Assembly (NCBI RefSeq): GCF_003129465.1
Contig: NZ_QFFF01000001.1
Span: 2,527,501-2,591,500, forward strand
DNA from: Sphingosinicella humi
GTDB taxonomy: Bacteria; Pseudomonadota; Alphaproteobacteria; Sphingomonadales; Sphingomonadaceae
Length of the DNA: 64,000 nt
Direction: 5' to 3'
In this document: positions 1 through 9,051 of the stretch, one piece after another
Layout of the letters: every line of letters begins with the position of its first letter
How positions within the stretch are numbered: position 1 is the stretch's first letter
Position numbers and translations under genes: made by a program
Notes under the pieces: generated by a model
Database searches by the model: none
Told to the model about the DNA's origin: nothing
Seen by the model: the letters and a program-made list of their open reading frames with translations, nothing else

Positions 1-443
1 ACCGTCTCGTCGACCGTTCCGCTCCGGCCGGTCAGGGCCCAGGCGATCGGCACCGCCGCCGCCTTGGCGAAGCGTGAGACGGGGTGAACGGCGGGATCGA
101 GGAGGCTGTCGACGTCGGCCTTGTCCAGCCAGAGCTCGGTGAGGGGATCCAGCGAGTGCCCGGTCGAGATCGCGTCGGCGAGGAAGATGGCGTTGATTCC
201 GCCCGCGCTCGCCCCGGCCAATATGTCGACCAGGACCCTAAGCTCGATGCCGCATTCGTCCGAGATGGTTTCGATCAGCCGGCGGTAGATGTCCTGGCTG
301 CTCCCGTCGGAAGGCGCCCCGGCATGATGGGCCTGGCTGGCCCGGGCGAGACGCCAGATTTCCTTGGTGATTCCGTGCATGTAGACGGCCAGGCTGATCC
401 CTCCGTAACAGACCAGCGCCAGCCGCAATTCCTTCTCTCGCAT
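1..443 (-). CDS. patatin-like phospholipase family protein (3' end cut by window)
   Basis: The gene runs off the left edge, so only the first ~147 residues are visible. They begin MREKELRLALVCYGGISLAVYMHG, carrying a glycine-rich oxyanion-hole-like stretch (residues 13-16), and later ILAGASAGGIN, in which Ser79 sits in the G-x-S-x-G nucleophile elbow of patatin-type lipid acyl hydrolases. The catalytic Asp would lie beyond the edge. Start and wording match the long patatin/DUF3376 group common in alphaproteobacteria, whose exact substrate is not generally known. No strong ribosome binding site is visible before ATG 443, but the family-like N-terminus supports this start. It is divergent from the RlpA-like gene. 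Confidence 0.85.
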   Translation of the reverse strand, partial: MREKELRLALVCYGGISLAVYMHGITKEIWRLARASQAHHAGAPSDGSSQDIYRRLIETISDECGIELRVLVDILAGASAGGINAIFLADAISTGHSLDPLTELWLDKADVDSLLDPAVHPVSRFAKAAAVPIAWALTGRSGTVDET

Positions 444-610
444 GACCAGAAACGTGACAGGAAGGACGGGGCTTGTCGAGCCGACGACGTCCGCGGGCGC
501 CGTTAACCATTAGTATATTTCACCGCAGAAACGAAACGAACCATCGCCGCGAGCGAGACTCGGTTCCCAGCGGATATTACGCCCCCGGACAGAGCTAAGG
601 GGCCTGCGTC

Positions 611-1114
611 ATGCGTAGTTCAAATTCCGATCATCGCCGCGTGCAAACTATTGTCGCCGTGGCGATAGTAGGTCTGATGTGTTCGGTGCCGGTGAAGGCG
701 GATACTCCCCACAGCCTGCCGGAGATTGAGGCCGAGGCGGTGGAGACCATCGACGCCACCCCCGTGCCCGCGCCCGAGGCCGAAACGGCGGTCGTCGAGG
801 AAGCGACCCAACCGGAATTCGAGCATCTCGCCGACGGCGAGGCGAGCTATTATGGCGCCGAGCTTGCCGGCAACCGCACCGCGAGCGGCGAAATCTTCGA
901 CCCGAGCGAACTTACGGCGGCGCATCGCAGTCTGCCGATGGGGACCAAGCTTCGCGTCACCAACCAGGCCAACGGCAAGAGCGTCGTCGTCCGCGTCAAC
1001 GATCGCGGTCCGTTCGTGAAGAGGCGCATCGTCGACATCTCCCGCGCGGCCGCGGAGAAAATCTCGATGATCCGCGCCGGCAAGGCGCAGGTGACGCTGG
1101 AGCTTCTGCGCTAA
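611..1114 (+). CDS. septal ring lytic transglycosylase RlpA family protein
   Basis: This is a 167-residue exported protein. Residues 1-30 form a signal peptide (hydrophobic 13-28, cleavage probably after VKA). A low-complexity Glu/Ala/Pro linker (34-70) follows, then a double-psi beta-barrel domain (76-167) with the RlpA/expansin signature GEASYYG, TASGE and VNDRGPF (129-135) followed by RIVDIS. Family members bind or cleave peptidoglycan strands lacking stem peptides. There is no C-terminal SPOR domain, so septal targeting is not implied by the sequence and enzymatic activity is uncertain. The gene stands alone. Confidence 0.85.
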   Translation: MRSSNSDHRRVQTIVAVAIVGLMCSVPVKADTPHSLPEIEAEAVETIDATPVPAPEAETAVVEEATQPEFEHLADGEASYYGAELAGNRTASGEIFDPSELTAAHRSLPMGTKLRVTNQANGKSVVVRVNDRGPFVKRRIVDISRAAAEKISMIRAGKAQVTLELLR

Positions 1115-1250
1115 GACGCTGGGGCTTCTGCGCCAAGCAGCGCGTTCTAACGCTTTACCTTCTTTCTTATCCGATTATCACGGCCCCAGGGCGTCCCGGT
1201 GGCGAGCCGGGCGTGCGACATATTGAAACGAACGATTTGGGAGAGGTCTG

Positions 1251-2531
1251 CTGTCGAGGCGGATCAAGATTGCGTCCATCGCCGTCGTCCTGCTGGCGAT
1301 CTTCATCATGGCGGCATCCGGAGGCACGTTCGCCGGGGGCGGCGATCCGATCGAGGACCAACTGGCCGAGCTGCCGGAGCGAATCGGCATCGACGTAAAG
1401 GCGTTCGACAAGAGCGACGTCGATTATGCGCGGCTGGACCGGCGGCTTCAGCATCTGGCCGAGCAAGACAATATGGTCGGCCTCGCCGTCGGCGTCGTCG
1501 AGAATGGCCGCATCCGCTTCCTGAAGGGCTACGGCACGACCGTCGCCGGCGGCGACGAGCCCGTGACGATCGACACGGTTTTCCGCTGGGCCTCGCTCTC
1601 CAAGGGCGTCGCGGCCGACATGGTCGCCAAGCTCGCCGATGAGGAAAAGCTGTCGCTTGAGGATCCCGTCGCCCGCTGGTCCGCCTCGCTCCGGCTGCCC
1701 GGCGGCAACGAGCATCGGGCGACCGTCGCCGACATACTTTCGCATCAGCTGGGCCTCTTCGCCCACGCCCATGATTCGAGCCTGGAGGACGGCCGCGACG
1801 ATGCCGAGCTCCGCGCCAGCCTGGCTTCGCTCAATTTGATCTGCCCGCCCGGCCAGTGCCATGCCTATCAGAATGTCGCCTATGACGCGGCGAGCGAAGT
1901 CGTCGAGAAGGCGACCGGCACGACCTATCAGCAGGCGGTTCGCGAGCAGCTCTTCCTGCCGCTGGGGATGCGCAGCGCTACCCTTACCCGCGAGGGGCTG
2001 ATGCAGGCCGAAAGCTGGGCCCGGCCCCATCGCGGCGGCAAGAATTCGAAGCCGGTGGAAGTGACCGATTCCTACTATCGCGTGCCGGCGGCGGGCGGCG
2101 TCAATTCCTCCATCAAGGACCTGACGATCTGGATGCTGGCGCAGATGGGCCGCGATCCGGACGTTCTGTCGAAGGACGTGCTGCAGGCCGTGCAGCGTGC
2201 CCGCGCCAACACGCCGGGCGAGGAGCGGCGCATGCGCGAGTTCGCCGAGCGGCTGAAGCAGGCCGAATATGGCCTCGGCTGGCGCATCTACGACTATGCC
2301 GGGCACCGGCTCATAGGCCATCGCGGCGGCGTTACCGGCTACCGCTCGCTGATCCTGTTCGATCCGAAGAAGAAGAGCGGCGTCGTGGCGCTGTGGAATT
2401 CCGGCACCGCCCAGCCGGGTGGCCTCGAGTTCGAGGTCATGGACATGGTCTACGGGCTCGAGTCGCGCGACTGGCTTGAGCTGGACGAGCTGGACGACAG
2501 CTCGGAAACGGCATTTTCGGGCACGTCGTAA
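1251..2531 (+). CDS. exported serine hydrolase (beta-lactamase/class C family)
   Basis: This is a penicillin-binding-fold serine hydrolase. Numbered from CTG 1251, the motifs are SLSK (Ser115/Lys118, the S-x-x-K nucleophile/base pair), Tyr206-Gln-Asn208 (Y-x-N) and His357-Arg-Gly (H-x-G, replacing K-T-G). This fits the esterase / D-aminopeptidase / class C-like group, and the substrate cannot be read from sequence. The first in-frame ATG (1308) would cut the hydrophobic N-terminal segment in half. An upstream in-frame CTG at 1251, seven bases after GGGAG, gives a complete signal sequence (SRRIKIASIAVVLLAIFIMA). An in-frame TGA at 1224 limits further extension. I therefore prefer the CTG start, with ATG 1308 as the fallback. 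Confidence 0.8.
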   Translation: MSRRIKIASIAVVLLAIFIMAASGGTFAGGGDPIEDQLAELPERIGIDVKAFDKSDVDYARLDRRLQHLAEQDNMVGLAVGVVENGRIRFLKGYGTTVAGGDEPVTIDTVFRWASLSKGVAADMVAKLADEEKLSLEDPVARWSASLRLPGGNEHRATVADILSHQLGLFAHAHDSSLEDGRDDAELRASLASLNLICPPGQCHAYQNVAYDAASEVVEKATGTTYQQAVREQLFLPLGMRSATLTREGLMQAESWARPHRGGKNSKPVEVTDSYYRVPAAGGVNSSIKDLTIWMLAQMGRDPDVLSKDVLQAVQRARANTPGEERRMREFAERLKQAEYGLGWRIYDYAGHRLIGHRGGVTGYRSLILFDPKKKSGVVALWNSGTAQPGGLEFEVMDMVYGLESRDWLELDELDDSSETAFSGTS

Positions 2532-2538
2532 CGCACCT

Positions 2539-2622
2539 CGTCATTGCGAGCGAAGCGAAGCAATCCAGCGCTGTGGAGGTGCAGGCCTGGATTGCTTCGT
2601 CGCTTCGCTTCTCGCGATGACG
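2539..2622. repeat. palindromic intergenic repeat, family A (copy 1)
   Basis: An 84-base imperfect palindrome between two convergent genes. The left arm CGTCATTGCGAGCGAAGCGA is mirrored by a right arm ending in TCTCGCGATGACG, with inner arms CAATCCAG / CTGGATTG. A second copy lies at 30304-30386. This resembles the short palindromic intergenic repeats scattered through many alphaproteobacterial genomes. The transcribed hairpin could also end both flanking transcripts. Confidence 0.8.
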
Positions 2623-2629
2623 AGGGGGT

Positions 2630-3325
2630 CTAACCCGGCTTCACTCGCGCCCAGATGGGGAGGTGATCGGAAGCTTTCCGGGCCGTCAGGCTGCGATGCG
2701 CGCCGCTTTCCACGATTTCCAGGCCGTCGTCGACCATGATCCGGTCGAGCTGGGCGATCGGGCGTCGGGAATGGAAGCTCTTCCCGCAATGGGCGAAGCG
2801 ATGGTTGTGGGCAAAGTCGCGCAGGCAGCCGCCATGGGCGCTCCATTCGTTGAGGTCGCCCATCAGCACGGACGGCGGCTCGCCGTCGCGGGCCTCCAGG
2901 TGGGAGAGGATGGCATGCGCTTGCCGCCGCCGCCACAAGCCAGACAGATCGAGATGCATGCCGACCACGCGAAGCTCGACTCCCTCAACGCGGACATCGG
3001 CCAGCACGGCCCCGCGCGGCTCCAGCGACGGCAGGTGGACCAGCTCATGGCCGACGATCTCGACCGATTTTCTGACGAGGATGGCGTTGCCGTGCCAGCC
3101 CAGGCTTCCGCTCCGCGCCTCGAACGGCACCGGTTTATAGTCGCTGTGCTCCTCGATCATGTGCGGCGGCAGTGCCGACAGACGGGGGCCGAAGCGCCGG
3201 TCCGCCTCCTGGAGCGCGACCACGTCGGCATCCAGCTCGTTCAGCACCTCGATCGTGCGCTCGGGCCGGCGTCGCCTGTCGGTGCCGATGGCTTTGCGGA
3301 TGTTGTAGCTGGCGACGACGATCAT
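2630..3325 (-). CDS. endonuclease/exonuclease/phosphatase family protein
   Basis: A 231-residue EEP-fold hydrolase without signal peptide. The hallmark motifs are in order: YNIRK (Asn8), ALQE (Glu40, metal ligand), GMHLDLSG, MGDLNEW (Asp/Asn pair) and the C-terminal SDHLPIWA (Asp-His). The metal-dependent phosphoesterase core is complete. The family spans DNA nucleases, lipid phosphatases and sphingomyelinases, so the substrate is open. It is read divergently from radA, and its 3' end abuts a palindromic repeat. Confidence 0.85.
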   Translation of the reverse strand: MIVVASYNIRKAIGTDRRRRPERTIEVLNELDADVVALQEADRRFGPRLSALPPHMIEEHSDYKPVPFEARSGSLGWHGNAILVRKSVEIVGHELVHLPSLEPRGAVLADVRVEGVELRVVGMHLDLSGLWRRRQAHAILSHLEARDGEPPSVLMGDLNEWSAHGGCLRDFAHNHRFAHCGKSFHSRRPIAQLDRIMVDDGLEIVESGAHRSLTARKASDHLPIWARVKPG

Positions 3326-3455
3326 TCAGGCTGGCTTCTGGAGGGGTTGCGCTCCTGCCGTCAATGCCGGCGGGCGGAAAGGCGTTCCGGGAGTGGGGCT
3401 GGCGTGCCGCAAATCGGGCTGGTCGCGCGGCGGCCCGGTCGCTACGCCTAGCCTC

Positions 3456-4826
3456 ATGGCCAAGCCACGCAAACGATTTGTCTGTCAGGCCTGCGGGTCG
3501 GTGAGCAACCGATGGCAGGGCCAATGCCCCGATTGCGCCGAATGGAACACGCTCGTCGAGGATACGACCGCCGTCGTCACGCCCTTTTCCGCCCGCCACG
3601 ACCTCCGCACCGGCGGTCGAGCGGTCGAGCTGGTCGGCCTCGATGCCGATGTAGCGCTGCCGCCCCGCACGAGCACCGGGATCAAGGAGCTGGACCGCGC
3701 GCTCGGTGGCGGACTGGTGTCCGGCTCCGCCACCCTGATCGGCGGCGATCCGGGCATCGGCAAGTCGACGCTGCTGCTCCAGGCGGCCGCCAATATCGCC
3801 GCGCGCGGGCTGCCGGTCGCCTATATCTCGGGCGAGGAAGCGGCCGACCAGGTGCGCCTGCGGGCTCGTCGCCTGGGGTTAGGCTCGGCGCCGGTGAAGC
3901 TCGCCGCCGCGACCTCTGTCCGCGACATACTGACGACGCTGGGCGATTCCGGCGCGCCGGCGCTGCTCGTCATCGATTCGATCCAGACGATGCACAGCGA
4001 CCTCATCGAAGGGGCGCCGGGGACGGTCAGCCAGGTGCGCGCCTCGGCGCATGAGCTGATCCGCTACGCCAAGGAGACGGGGACGGCGCTGGTGCTGGTC
4101 GGGCATGTGACCAAGGACGGCTCGATCGCGGGGCCGCGCGTACTGGAGCATATGGTCGACACGGTGCTCTCCTTCGAGGGCGAGCGCAGCCACCAATATC
4201 GCATCCTCCGCGCCGCCAAGAACCGCTTCGGCGGCACCGACGAGATCGGCGTCTTCTCCATGCAGGAGGAGGGGCTGGAGGAGGTCTCCAATCCGTCCGC
4301 GCTGTTCCTGACCCATCGCGGCGAGGCGGTGTCGGGGGCGACGGTGTTCCCGGCGCTGGAGGGAACGCGGCCTGTGCTGGTCGAAATCCAGGCGCTGACG
4401 GTGCGGCTCGCCAGCGGGGCTACGCCGCGCCGGGCGGTGGTCGGCTGGGATTCGGGCCGGCTGGCCATGATTCTCGCCGTGCTGGAGGCACGCTGCGGCC
4501 TCAGCTTCTCCACCGCCGAAGTCTATTTGAACATCGCCGGCGGCTACCGCGTCAGCGATCCCGCCGCCGATCTCGCCGTGGCGGCGGCGCTGGTGTCGGC
4601 GCTCGCCGAGCGGCCGGTGCCGCCCGAGACGGTGGCGTTCGGCGAAGTCGCCCTCTCCGGCGAACTTCGACCCGTCGCTCACGGCGCGCTCCGGCTCAAG
4701 GAGTCGGCCAAGCTTGGCTTCGAACGTGCGCTCGTTCCGGCCTCGCTGCCGGCGGACAAAAGCGCCATGGCCCTGACCGGTTTTCGAACGCTCGGACAGC
4801 TGGTCGACCATCTGCTCGGCCGCTGA
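3456..4826 (+). CDS. radA: DNA repair protein RadA
   Basis: A 456-residue RecA-like ATPase that drives branch migration of recombination intermediates. Visible parts are an N-terminal C4 zinc finger (Cys10, 13, 24, 27), a Walker A motif GGDPGIGKST, the RadA-specific AKNRFGGTDE motif and a C-terminal Lon-protease-like domain (GGYRVSDPAADLAVAAALVS). I chose ATG 3456 (MAKPRKRF) because it places the zinc finger at the usual distance. An upstream in-frame start would add an unrelated arginine-rich extension. cvpA and cysS follow on the same strand. Confidence 0.95.
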   Translation: MAKPRKRFVCQACGSVSNRWQGQCPDCAEWNTLVEDTTAVVTPFSARHDLRTGGRAVELVGLDADVALPPRTSTGIKELDRALGGGLVSGSATLIGGDPGIGKSTLLLQAAANIAARGLPVAYISGEEAADQVRLRARRLGLGSAPVKLAAATSVRDILTTLGDSGAPALLVIDSIQTMHSDLIEGAPGTVSQVRASAHELIRYAKETGTALVLVGHVTKDGSIAGPRVLEHMVDTVLSFEGERSHQYRILRAAKNRFGGTDEIGVFSMQEEGLEEVSNPSALFLTHRGEAVSGATVFPALEGTRPVLVEIQALTVRLASGATPRRAVVGWDSGRLAMILAVLEARCGLSFSTAEVYLNIAGGYRVSDPAADLAVAAALVSALAERPVPPETVAFGEVALSGELRPVAHGALRLKESAKLGFERALVPASLPADKSAMALTGFRTLGQLVDHLLGR

Positions 4827-4884
4827 AAGCCTTGGACAGGTCCCCGCTTCTCATTCGCGGCGGGATCATCTAGCCACGCGAACC

Positions 4885-5406
4885 ATGACGGCTCTCGACA
4901 TCCTCGTGCTGCTTATGGTCGGCGGCGGCCTGGTCTTCGGATTCCTGCGCGGCTTCGTGTGGGAGGTGCTCTCCCTCTTCGCCTGGGTGGGAGCGATCAT
5001 CGCGCTGAAGCTGTTTCACGAACCGGTCGCCGCCTATCTGACCGAATCGGTCGGGACGGAGTCGGGGGCCGCCGTGCTCGCCTTCGCGCTGGTGTTCGGC
5101 CTTGTCTTCATCATCGGCAAGCTGCTGGCCCGCCGCATCGGCCGCGCCACCCGCAACTCGATCGTGGGGCCGGTGGACCGGGTTCTGGGTGGCGGCTTCG
5201 GGGTGCTCAAGGGCTTGATCGGCGCGACTTTGCTCTTCCTCGCCGCAAACCTCGTCTATGATTTCTTCTACACGACCCGCGGCGCGCGGCCGGACTGGAT
5301 GCTCGCCTCGCGCACCTATCCGCTGCTCAACGCCAGCGGGCGCGCCATCGTCGATTTCGTCGAGACCCGCCGGGCCGGCGAGGACGAGGAGGCGGCGGCG
5401 GAATGA
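4885..5406 (+). CDS. CvpA family membrane protein
   Basis: A 173-residue integral membrane protein with about four hydrophobic segments (roughly residues 5-22, 26-42, 62-82, 108-128) and the family-typical N-terminus [22 protein letters not shown]. CvpA is required for colicin V production in E. coli and linked to envelope homeostasis elsewhere, but its molecular activity is not settled. The acidic C-terminal tail (GEDEEAAAE) overlaps the start of cysS by four bases (ATGA), suggesting translational coupling. Confidence 0.85.
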   Translation: MTALDILVLLMVGGGLVFGFLRGFVWEVLSLFAWVGAIIALKLFHEPVAAYLTESVGTESGAAVLAFALVFGLVFIIGKLLARRIGRATRNSIVGPVDRVLGGGFGVLKGLIGATLLFLAANLVYDFFYTTRGARPDWMLASRTYPLLNASGRAIVDFVETRRAGEDEEAAAE

Positions 5407-6719
5407 CCGAAATCCGGCTCCACGACACCATGGCGCGCGAGAAGCGGCTGTTCGAGCCCCTCGATCCCAGTCGCGTGACCCTCTACGTCTGCGGCCCCAC
5501 CGTCTACAACCGCGCTCATATCGGCAATGCGCGGCCGGCGGTGGTGTTCGACGTCCTCGCCCGCCTGCTGCGTCACCGCTATGGCGAGGACAGCCTCGTC
5601 TATGCCCGCAACGTCACCGACGTCGACGACAAGATCATCGCCGCCGCCGAAGCCGAGGCTGTCGATCCGTCGGTCATCACCGCCCGCTACGAGGATTTCT
5701 ACCTGGCCGACATGGGGGCGCTCGGCGTTCGGCCGCCGACGCTGGCGCCCAGGGCCACCGAGAATGTCGGCGAGATGATCTCGATGATCGCCCGGCTGAT
5801 CGAGGCCGGCCACGCCTATGAAGCGGACGGGCACGTCCTGTTCCATGTGCCGAGCGATCCCGATTACGGCGCGCTCGGGCGGCGCGACCGCGAGGCGATG
5901 ATCGCCGGCGCGCGGGTCGAGATCGCGACCTACAAGAAGGACCCGGCCGACTTCGTGCTGTGGAAGCCGTCGCAGCCCGGAGTGATCGGCTGGGACAGCC
6001 CGTGGGGGAGGGGGCGTCCCGGCTGGCACATCGAATGCTCGGCCATGATCGAGGCGCATCTCGGGCAGACGATCGACATCCATGCCGGCGGCCTCGATCT
6101 CATCTTCCCGCACCACGAGAATGAGATCGCCCAGAGCCGCTGCGCCCATGGCGGCGCGCCGCTCGCCCGCTACTGGCTTCACAACGGCTTCCTCTCCATG
6201 GCCGGCGGCGAGAAGATGTCGAAGAGCCTCGGCAATGTCGTCACCGTCGCCGAGCTGCTGGATGAGGGGCACAGGGGCGAGACGCTGCGCCTCGCCTTGC
6301 TCTCCGCCCATTACCGCCAGCCGCTCGAATGGTCGTCGCAGCTCATCGCCCAGAGCAAGGCGACGCTCGACCGGCTGTATCGAGCGGCGGCGGATGCGGC
6401 GCCTGGCGAGGCCGATGCCGGCGTCGTCGAGGCGATCGCCGACGACCTCAACACACCGCTCGCCCTTTCGCGCCTGGCGGCGATCGACGATCCGGCCACG
6501 CTTCGCGCGAGCGCGGCGCTCCTGGGGCTGCTCGCCGACAGCGCGGCGGCCTGGTTCCAGGGAGAGGGCGACACCCGCATCGACGGACTGATCGAGGCCC
6601 GGGCCGAGGCCAAGCGCCGGAAGGACTATGCCGAGGCCGACCGGATCCGTGCCGACCTTGCCGGCGAGGGCATTCTCCTGGAAGACGGCCCGACGGGGAC
6701 GACCTGGCGGCGCGCCTGA
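5403..6719 (+). CDS. cysS: cysteinyl-tRNA synthetase
   Basis: A class I aminoacyl-tRNA synthetase that charges tRNA-Cys. It shows [15 protein letters not shown] (zinc ligand Cys30 and the HIGH-type motif HIGN at 39-42), further zinc ligands Cys212, His237 and probably Glu241 around ECSAM and FPHHENE, and the KMSKS loop at 271-275. Length 438 is slightly short for the family but complete, with the C-terminal DALR/anticodon region present. It overlaps cvpA by four bases. Confidence 0.97.
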   Translation: MTEIRLHDTMAREKRLFEPLDPSRVTLYVCGPTVYNRAHIGNARPAVVFDVLARLLRHRYGEDSLVYARNVTDVDDKIIAAAEAEAVDPSVITARYEDFYLADMGALGVRPPTLAPRATENVGEMISMIARLIEAGHAYEADGHVLFHVPSDPDYGALGRRDREAMIAGARVEIATYKKDPADFVLWKPSQPGVIGWDSPWGRGRPGWHIECSAMIEAHLGQTIDIHAGGLDLIFPHHENEIAQSRCAHGGAPLARYWLHNGFLSMAGGEKMSKSLGNVVTVAELLDEGHRGETLRLALLSAHYRQPLEWSSQLIAQSKATLDRLYRAAADAAPGEADAGVVEAIADDLNTPLALSRLAAIDDPATLRASAALLGLLADSAAAWFQGEGDTRIDGLIEARAEAKRRKDYAEADRIRADLAGEGILLEDGPTGTTWRRA

Positions 6720-6768
6720 TACGGAAAGCGGATGCGCTCGGGTCCTCGCGACCTTATATGCCCGCTTG

Positions 6769-7194
6769 ATGGCTACGACCCTCTATAACCGGGACATATT
6801 GCGGCTCGCCGCTTCGATACCCCATCTCGGCCGCCTCGATCAGCCGCAGGCGAGCTCCGAGAAGCGCTCGCCTGTCTGCGGCAGCTGGGTGGCGGTGGAC
6901 GTGGTGCTGGACGAGGAAGGGCGCGTGGCGGCGCTGGGGCAGGAGGTGAAGGCCTGCGCACTCGGCCAGGCCTCGGCCGCCCTGATGGGAGCTGCCGCGC
7001 TGGGCCGTGGGCCCCGCGAGCTGGACGAGGCCCGTAATGCGTTGGCCGGCTATCTGCGCGGCGAGCGGGCCGATCCTGGCGAATGGCCGGGGCTCGACAT
7101 CTTCAGCGGGGCGCGGGCCTATAAGGCGAGGCATCCCTCCATCCTCCTCGCGTTCGAGGCGGTGGCCGAAGCGGCGGCGGAAGCCTCGCGCTGA
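6769..7194 (+). CDS. iron-sulfur cluster assembly scaffold protein (NifU/SufU-like)
   Basis: A 141-residue protein related to the IscU/NifU N-terminal fold: RSPVCGSWVAVDVVLDEEGRV (Cys37) and VKACALGQASAALMGAAALG (second Cys near 64). The third scaffold cysteine expected near residue 105-110 is absent (the region reads SGARAYKARHPS). I recall this two-cysteine form from other alphaproteobacteria, so its scaffold role is inferred. Start ATG 6769 was chosen because the upstream in-frame region overlaps cysS and is not family-like. The stop shares a base with the next start (TGATG). Confidence 0.75.
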   Translation: MATTLYNRDILRLAASIPHLGRLDQPQASSEKRSPVCGSWVAVDVVLDEEGRVAALGQEVKACALGQASAALMGAAALGRGPRELDEARNALAGYLRGERADPGEWPGLDIFSGARAYKARHPSILLAFEAVAEAAAEASR

Positions 7195-8999
7195 TGGGGC
7201 CGGCGACCGCTCCGGTCGAGCAGGTTGCCGTCGAAGCCACCGCGCTTGTTCTCCGCGACGGAGTCATCCTGCTCGGGGCGGCGATGCTGTTCGTCACCCT
7301 GTTCCGCCGCTTCGGCCTCGGCGCCGTGCTCGGCTATCTCGTCGCCGGAGCGCTGGTCGGACCCGACGGTCTCGGCCTCGTCAACGCCGGCGAGGCGATG
7401 CTGCACATCGCCGATTTCGGGATCGTGCTGCTGCTCTTCCTGGTTGGCCTGGAACTCAATCCGAGCCGCCTGTGGCGATTGAAGCAGGACATATTCGGGT
7501 TCGGCCTGCTGCAGGTCGTCGTCACCGGCCTGGCTCTCACCGGCCTCGTCTATGTCGCGACCGGCTTCACGCTCGCGGCTTCGCTCGCCATCGGCCTGCC
7601 GCTCGCCCTCTCATCCACCGCGCAGGTGCTGCCGAGCCTTCGTTCCTCGGGCGACATCCATGGTCCGACGGGGGAGCGCGCCTTCTCGATCCTGCTGTTC
7701 CAGGATCTCTCGATCGTCCCGCTCATCACCATCATCGCGGCGCTGTCCCGCGCGCCGGCCGATCCCTCGACGCCGCCTGGCTGGCTGCTCGGCATCTATA
7801 CCGTCGCCGCGATCGTCGGGCTCGTCCTCGCCGGCCGGTTCATCATCAATCCGCTGTTCCGGATCGTCGGCCGGGTCAGCGAGCGGGAGCTGTTCGTCGT
7901 CGCCGGACTGTTCACCGTTCTCGCCAGCGCCGCGGTGATGGAGGCACTGCACCTCTCCACCGCCCTCGGCGCCTTCGTCGCCGGCGTGATGCTGGCCGAC
8001 TCGCCCTACCGCCACGAGCTCGAAGCGGACATCGAGCCGTTCCGATCGATCCTGCTCGGCCTGTTCTTCGTCGCGGTCGGCATGATGCTCGACATCGGCG
8101 CCATCGCCAGCCGCCCCGGCTTCGTCATCGGCATGGCGCTGGCGTTGATCGCCGTGAAGGCGGCCGTGCTGTTCGCGCTGGCGAGAATGTTCGGCATGGA
8201 CAATCGGCGGGCGGTGAAGCTCGGCCTGCTCCTGAGCCAGGGCGGCGAGTTCGGCTTCGTGCTGTTCGCAGCCGCCCAGTCGGCGATGCTCATCGCCACC
8301 GAAGCCGCCAGCCTGTTCGGCGCCATCGTCACCATCTCGATGGCTTCGACGCCCTTTTTGATGAAGTTCAACGACTGGATGGATCGCCGCGCCGGCGGCC
8401 GCGAGGATGCCGGGCTGGAGGGGCCGGAAGCCTCCCCAGAAGCGGGCGCGATCGTCATAGGCTATGGTCGCTTCGGCCAGACCGTGGCGCAGATGCTGAT
8501 GGCGAAAGGAATCGGTGTCACCCTGATCGATTCCCGGCCCGAGCAGATCGAGGCCAGCGGCGCCTTCGGCATGAAGGTCTATTATGGCGACGGCACGCGG
8601 CTCGACCTGCTGCGCTCCGCCGGCGCCGCCGAGGCGCGGGCGCTGCTCTTCTGCCATGACGGGATCCGGCTCGGCAAAGCGCGGCTGGAGCCCATCCTCG
8701 AAGCCTTTCCGCAGGCGGCAGTGTTCGTCCGCGCCTTCGACCGCAGGCATCTCATGGATCTCGACGGGCTCGATCTCTCCGGCGCCTACCGGGAGGTGTT
8801 CGAATCGGCCATCCTCATGGGCAGGGAGGCGCTCGGCCAGCTCGGCCTTCCGGAGGAGGAAGTGGCGCGGGTGGAGCGCGCCTATCGCGATCGGGACCGG
8901 GAACGCCTGGAGGAGCAAAGCAAGTCGGGCGACCTCCACACGCTGAAGGAGCGCATGTTCCGCCCGGACAATCCGCTCGACGACGCCGACCCGGTCTAA
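7194..8999 (+). CDS. monovalent cation:proton antiporter, CPA2/KefB-KefC type
   Basis: A 601-residue transporter. The N-terminal ~390 residues hold about a dozen membrane helices with the family motif LLLFLVGLELNPSRLW and ALSSTAQVLPSL. The C-terminal part is an RCK/TrkA-N nucleotide-binding domain beginning IVIGYGRFGQTVAQML (G-x-G-x-x-G). Such proteins exchange K+ or Na+ for protons at the inner membrane, gated by nucleotide or glutathione adducts through the RCK domain. It is translationally coupled to the Fe-S scaffold gene and convergent with aroK. Confidence 0.9.
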   Translation: MGPATAPVEQVAVEATALVLRDGVILLGAAMLFVTLFRRFGLGAVLGYLVAGALVGPDGLGLVNAGEAMLHIADFGIVLLLFLVGLELNPSRLWRLKQDIFGFGLLQVVVTGLALTGLVYVATGFTLAASLAIGLPLALSSTAQVLPSLRSSGDIHGPTGERAFSILLFQDLSIVPLITIIAALSRAPADPSTPPGWLLGIYTVAAIVGLVLAGRFIINPLFRIVGRVSERELFVVAGLFTVLASAAVMEALHLSTALGAFVAGVMLADSPYRHELEADIEPFRSILLGLFFVAVGMMLDIGAIASRPGFVIGMALALIAVKAAVLFALARMFGMDNRRAVKLGLLLSQGGEFGFVLFAAAQSAMLIATEAASLFGAIVTISMASTPFLMKFNDWMDRRAGGREDAGLEGPEASPEAGAIVIGYGRFGQTVAQMLMAKGIGVTLIDSRPEQIEASGAFGMKVYYGDGTRLDLLRSAGAAEARALLFCHDGIRLGKARLEPILEAFPQAAVFVRAFDRRHLMDLDGLDLSGAYREVFESAILMGREALGQLGLPEEEVARVERAYRDRDRERLEEQSKSGDLHTLKERMFRPDNPLDDADPV

Positions 9000-9051
9000 C
9001 CACCCCCGGAATCGAGGAACGCGCGAACGTCCGCGATCACCTGGGCACGCC

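Noticed and set aside
7007-8659. 550-codon plus-strand frame over the antiporter gene
   Set aside because: Out-of-frame shadow of the CPA2 antiporter, whose frame shows membrane helices and an RCK domain.
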